Shown here: positions 63,401-64,000 of the stretch, in pieces
How the letters are laid out: the number at the start of each line of letters is the position of its first letter
Numbering within the stretch: the stretch's first letter is position 1
Assembly (NCBI RefSeq): GCF_040954835.1
Contig: NC_090697.1
Location: 5,530,501-5,594,500, forward strand
DNA from: Lepisosteus oculatus
Taxonomy: Eukaryota; Chordata; Actinopteri; Semionotiformes; Lepisosteidae
Length of the DNA: 64,000 bases
Direction of reading: 5' to 3'
Notes under the pieces: generated by a model
Databases searched by the model: none
Told to the model about the DNA's origin: nothing
The model's input: the letters and a program-made list of their open reading frames with translations, nothing else
Made by a program: the position numbers and the translations under genes

Positions 63401-63942
63401 ATGTGACGTAAAACCAAGGTCCTGACTCTCTGTGGTCATTAAAAATCCCAGGGTGTTTCTCGAACAGAATAGGGGTGTCACCCCAGCATCCAGGCCAAAT
63501 TTCCCTCTCCCCTTTACCAATCATGGCCTCCAAATAATCCCCATCTCTACACTGGCTTCATCACTCTGCTCTCCTCCCCACTAATAGCTGTTGTGTGGGG
63601 AGCGTTCTGGCGCACTATGGCTGCCGTCACATCATCCAGGTGGGGCTGCACACTGGTGGTGGTGGAGGGGAGACCCCATGACCTGTAAAGCGCTTTGAGT
63701 GGAGTGTCCAGAAAAGTTGTAAAGAATTATTATTATAACAAAGTGCACTTTGTTAAGCCATTCCCGCTCTTTTGCATCGACTGTATGTGAAGGCGGAGTC
63801 TGTGCTCTTACCTGCCCTTGGTGAAGGTGCATGTTGAGGTAGTGTCCTTCAGCAGTGTACAAGTGCAGGAGCACCCCTGAAGGAGCTCGGGGACGCACTT
63901 CGAATACCAGCTCAAACCTCAGTCCCAGGTTGTAGGAGTCAT
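60427..63942 (-). CDS. lama4: Laminin subunit alpha 4, C-terminal exons only (cut by the window edge)
   Basis: Alpha chain of laminins 8/9 (411/421), a basement-membrane protein of vessels, muscle and nerve. Four coding exons are visible, the last being terminal: 63942-63812, 61913-61820, 61388-61269, 60572-60427. Phases are consistent, and the first exon begins inside an Asp codon, so it continues upstream beyond the window. Together they encode about 163 residues: DDSYNLGLRFELVFEVRP, VLLHLYTAEGHYLN, a VNNGIREFATRVTP strand, LCDGRWHRIA (typical LamG), DSEVNHVVGPLNHRAVDSR, PVFIGGAPG, TGCMRSLAVN and the end ALVSGAVGVGSCPAE then stop. This is the end of the laminin G-like region (LG5), which binds receptors. 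The final two Cys of the LG fold are present. An AATAAA on this strand lies at 60342-60337, 85 nt past the stop. Intron repeats: a fish-type repeat near 61.5 kb and a full-length 5S-derived SINE at 63.2-63.7 kb. LAMA4 next to TUBE1 matches human 6q21. Confidence 0.95.
61464..61700 (-). repeat. Fish interspersed repeat, inverted copy in a LAMA4 intron
   Basis: 'aggcactgtggcatgatagt', 'cctgtggagtttacagatcc' and 'gttctccagtttcttccc' are the inverse of the repeat at 641-985. It lies 76 bp upstream of the exon 61388-61269. Confidence 0.65.
63195..63735 (+). repeat. 5S-rRNA-derived SINE, full length, in a LAMA4 intron
   Basis: Starts 'caacccactgaagctctgca', 'gagcctggtcggtacctgga', 'tgggagtctcctagg' (5S control region) and runs through the whole body to 'gtaaagcgctttgagtggag' and an ATT tail. 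It ends 75 bp downstream of the exon donor at 63812, in antisense to LAMA4. Confidence 0.88.
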
Positions 63943-64000
63943 CTGGAGCAGAGGAAAATAATATCATGAAAAAAATACACCTCTGTGATTGTCTGGAATT

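Overview
The window is vertebrate nuclear DNA, almost certainly from a ray-finned fish. It has small exons with GT-AG introns and several fish-type interspersed repeats: 5S-rRNA-derived and tRNA-derived SINEs, an L2-type reverse transcriptase relic, Tc1-like scraps and Penelope-like foldbacks. Gene order and orientation on the right half (CCN6 on +, TUBE1 on -, LAMA4 on -) match human 6q21. This conserved order with modest introns would suit a slowly evolving lineage such as gar, bowfin or sturgeon, but the species is inference. There is no bacterial, viral or CRISPR content.

Layout. 1-21.8 kb: no confirmed protein gene. It holds a GC/CCAAT-rich promoter-like island near 8.3 kb, which by synteny could be the 5' noncoding end of FYN, then a field of transposon relics. 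21.8-29.7 kb (-): a complete nine-exon SLC22-family organic ion transporter, 525 aa, closest by eye to SLC22A13/SLC22A7. 29.7-41.7 kb: intergenic, with inverted repeats, a probable solo LTR and SINE pieces. 41.7-46.2 kb (+): complete five-exon CCN6 (WISP3), 343 aa. 47.9-55.6 kb (-): complete twelve-exon TUBE1 (epsilon-tubulin), 473 aa, convergent with CCN6. 55.6-60.4 kb: TUBE1 upstream region and two retroelement relics. 60.4-63.9 kb (-): the last four coding exons of LAMA4 (laminin alpha-4, end of the LG region); the rest lies beyond the right edge.

The genes share a conserved neighbourhood, not a pathway: a plasma-membrane transporter, a secreted matricellular protein, a centriole/basal-body tubulin and a basement-membrane laminin chain. 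I found no novel multigene system. The points most worth a second look are a Glu-to-Lys change in the conserved PESxRW motif of the transporter, a cysteine-poor VWC module in CCN6, paired splice acceptors 7 nt apart at two CCN6 exons, long foldback repeats carrying a hammerhead-like core, and a strong excess of the palindrome ACTGTACAGT. All exon boundaries were derived by hand from frame, splice consensus and family similarity.
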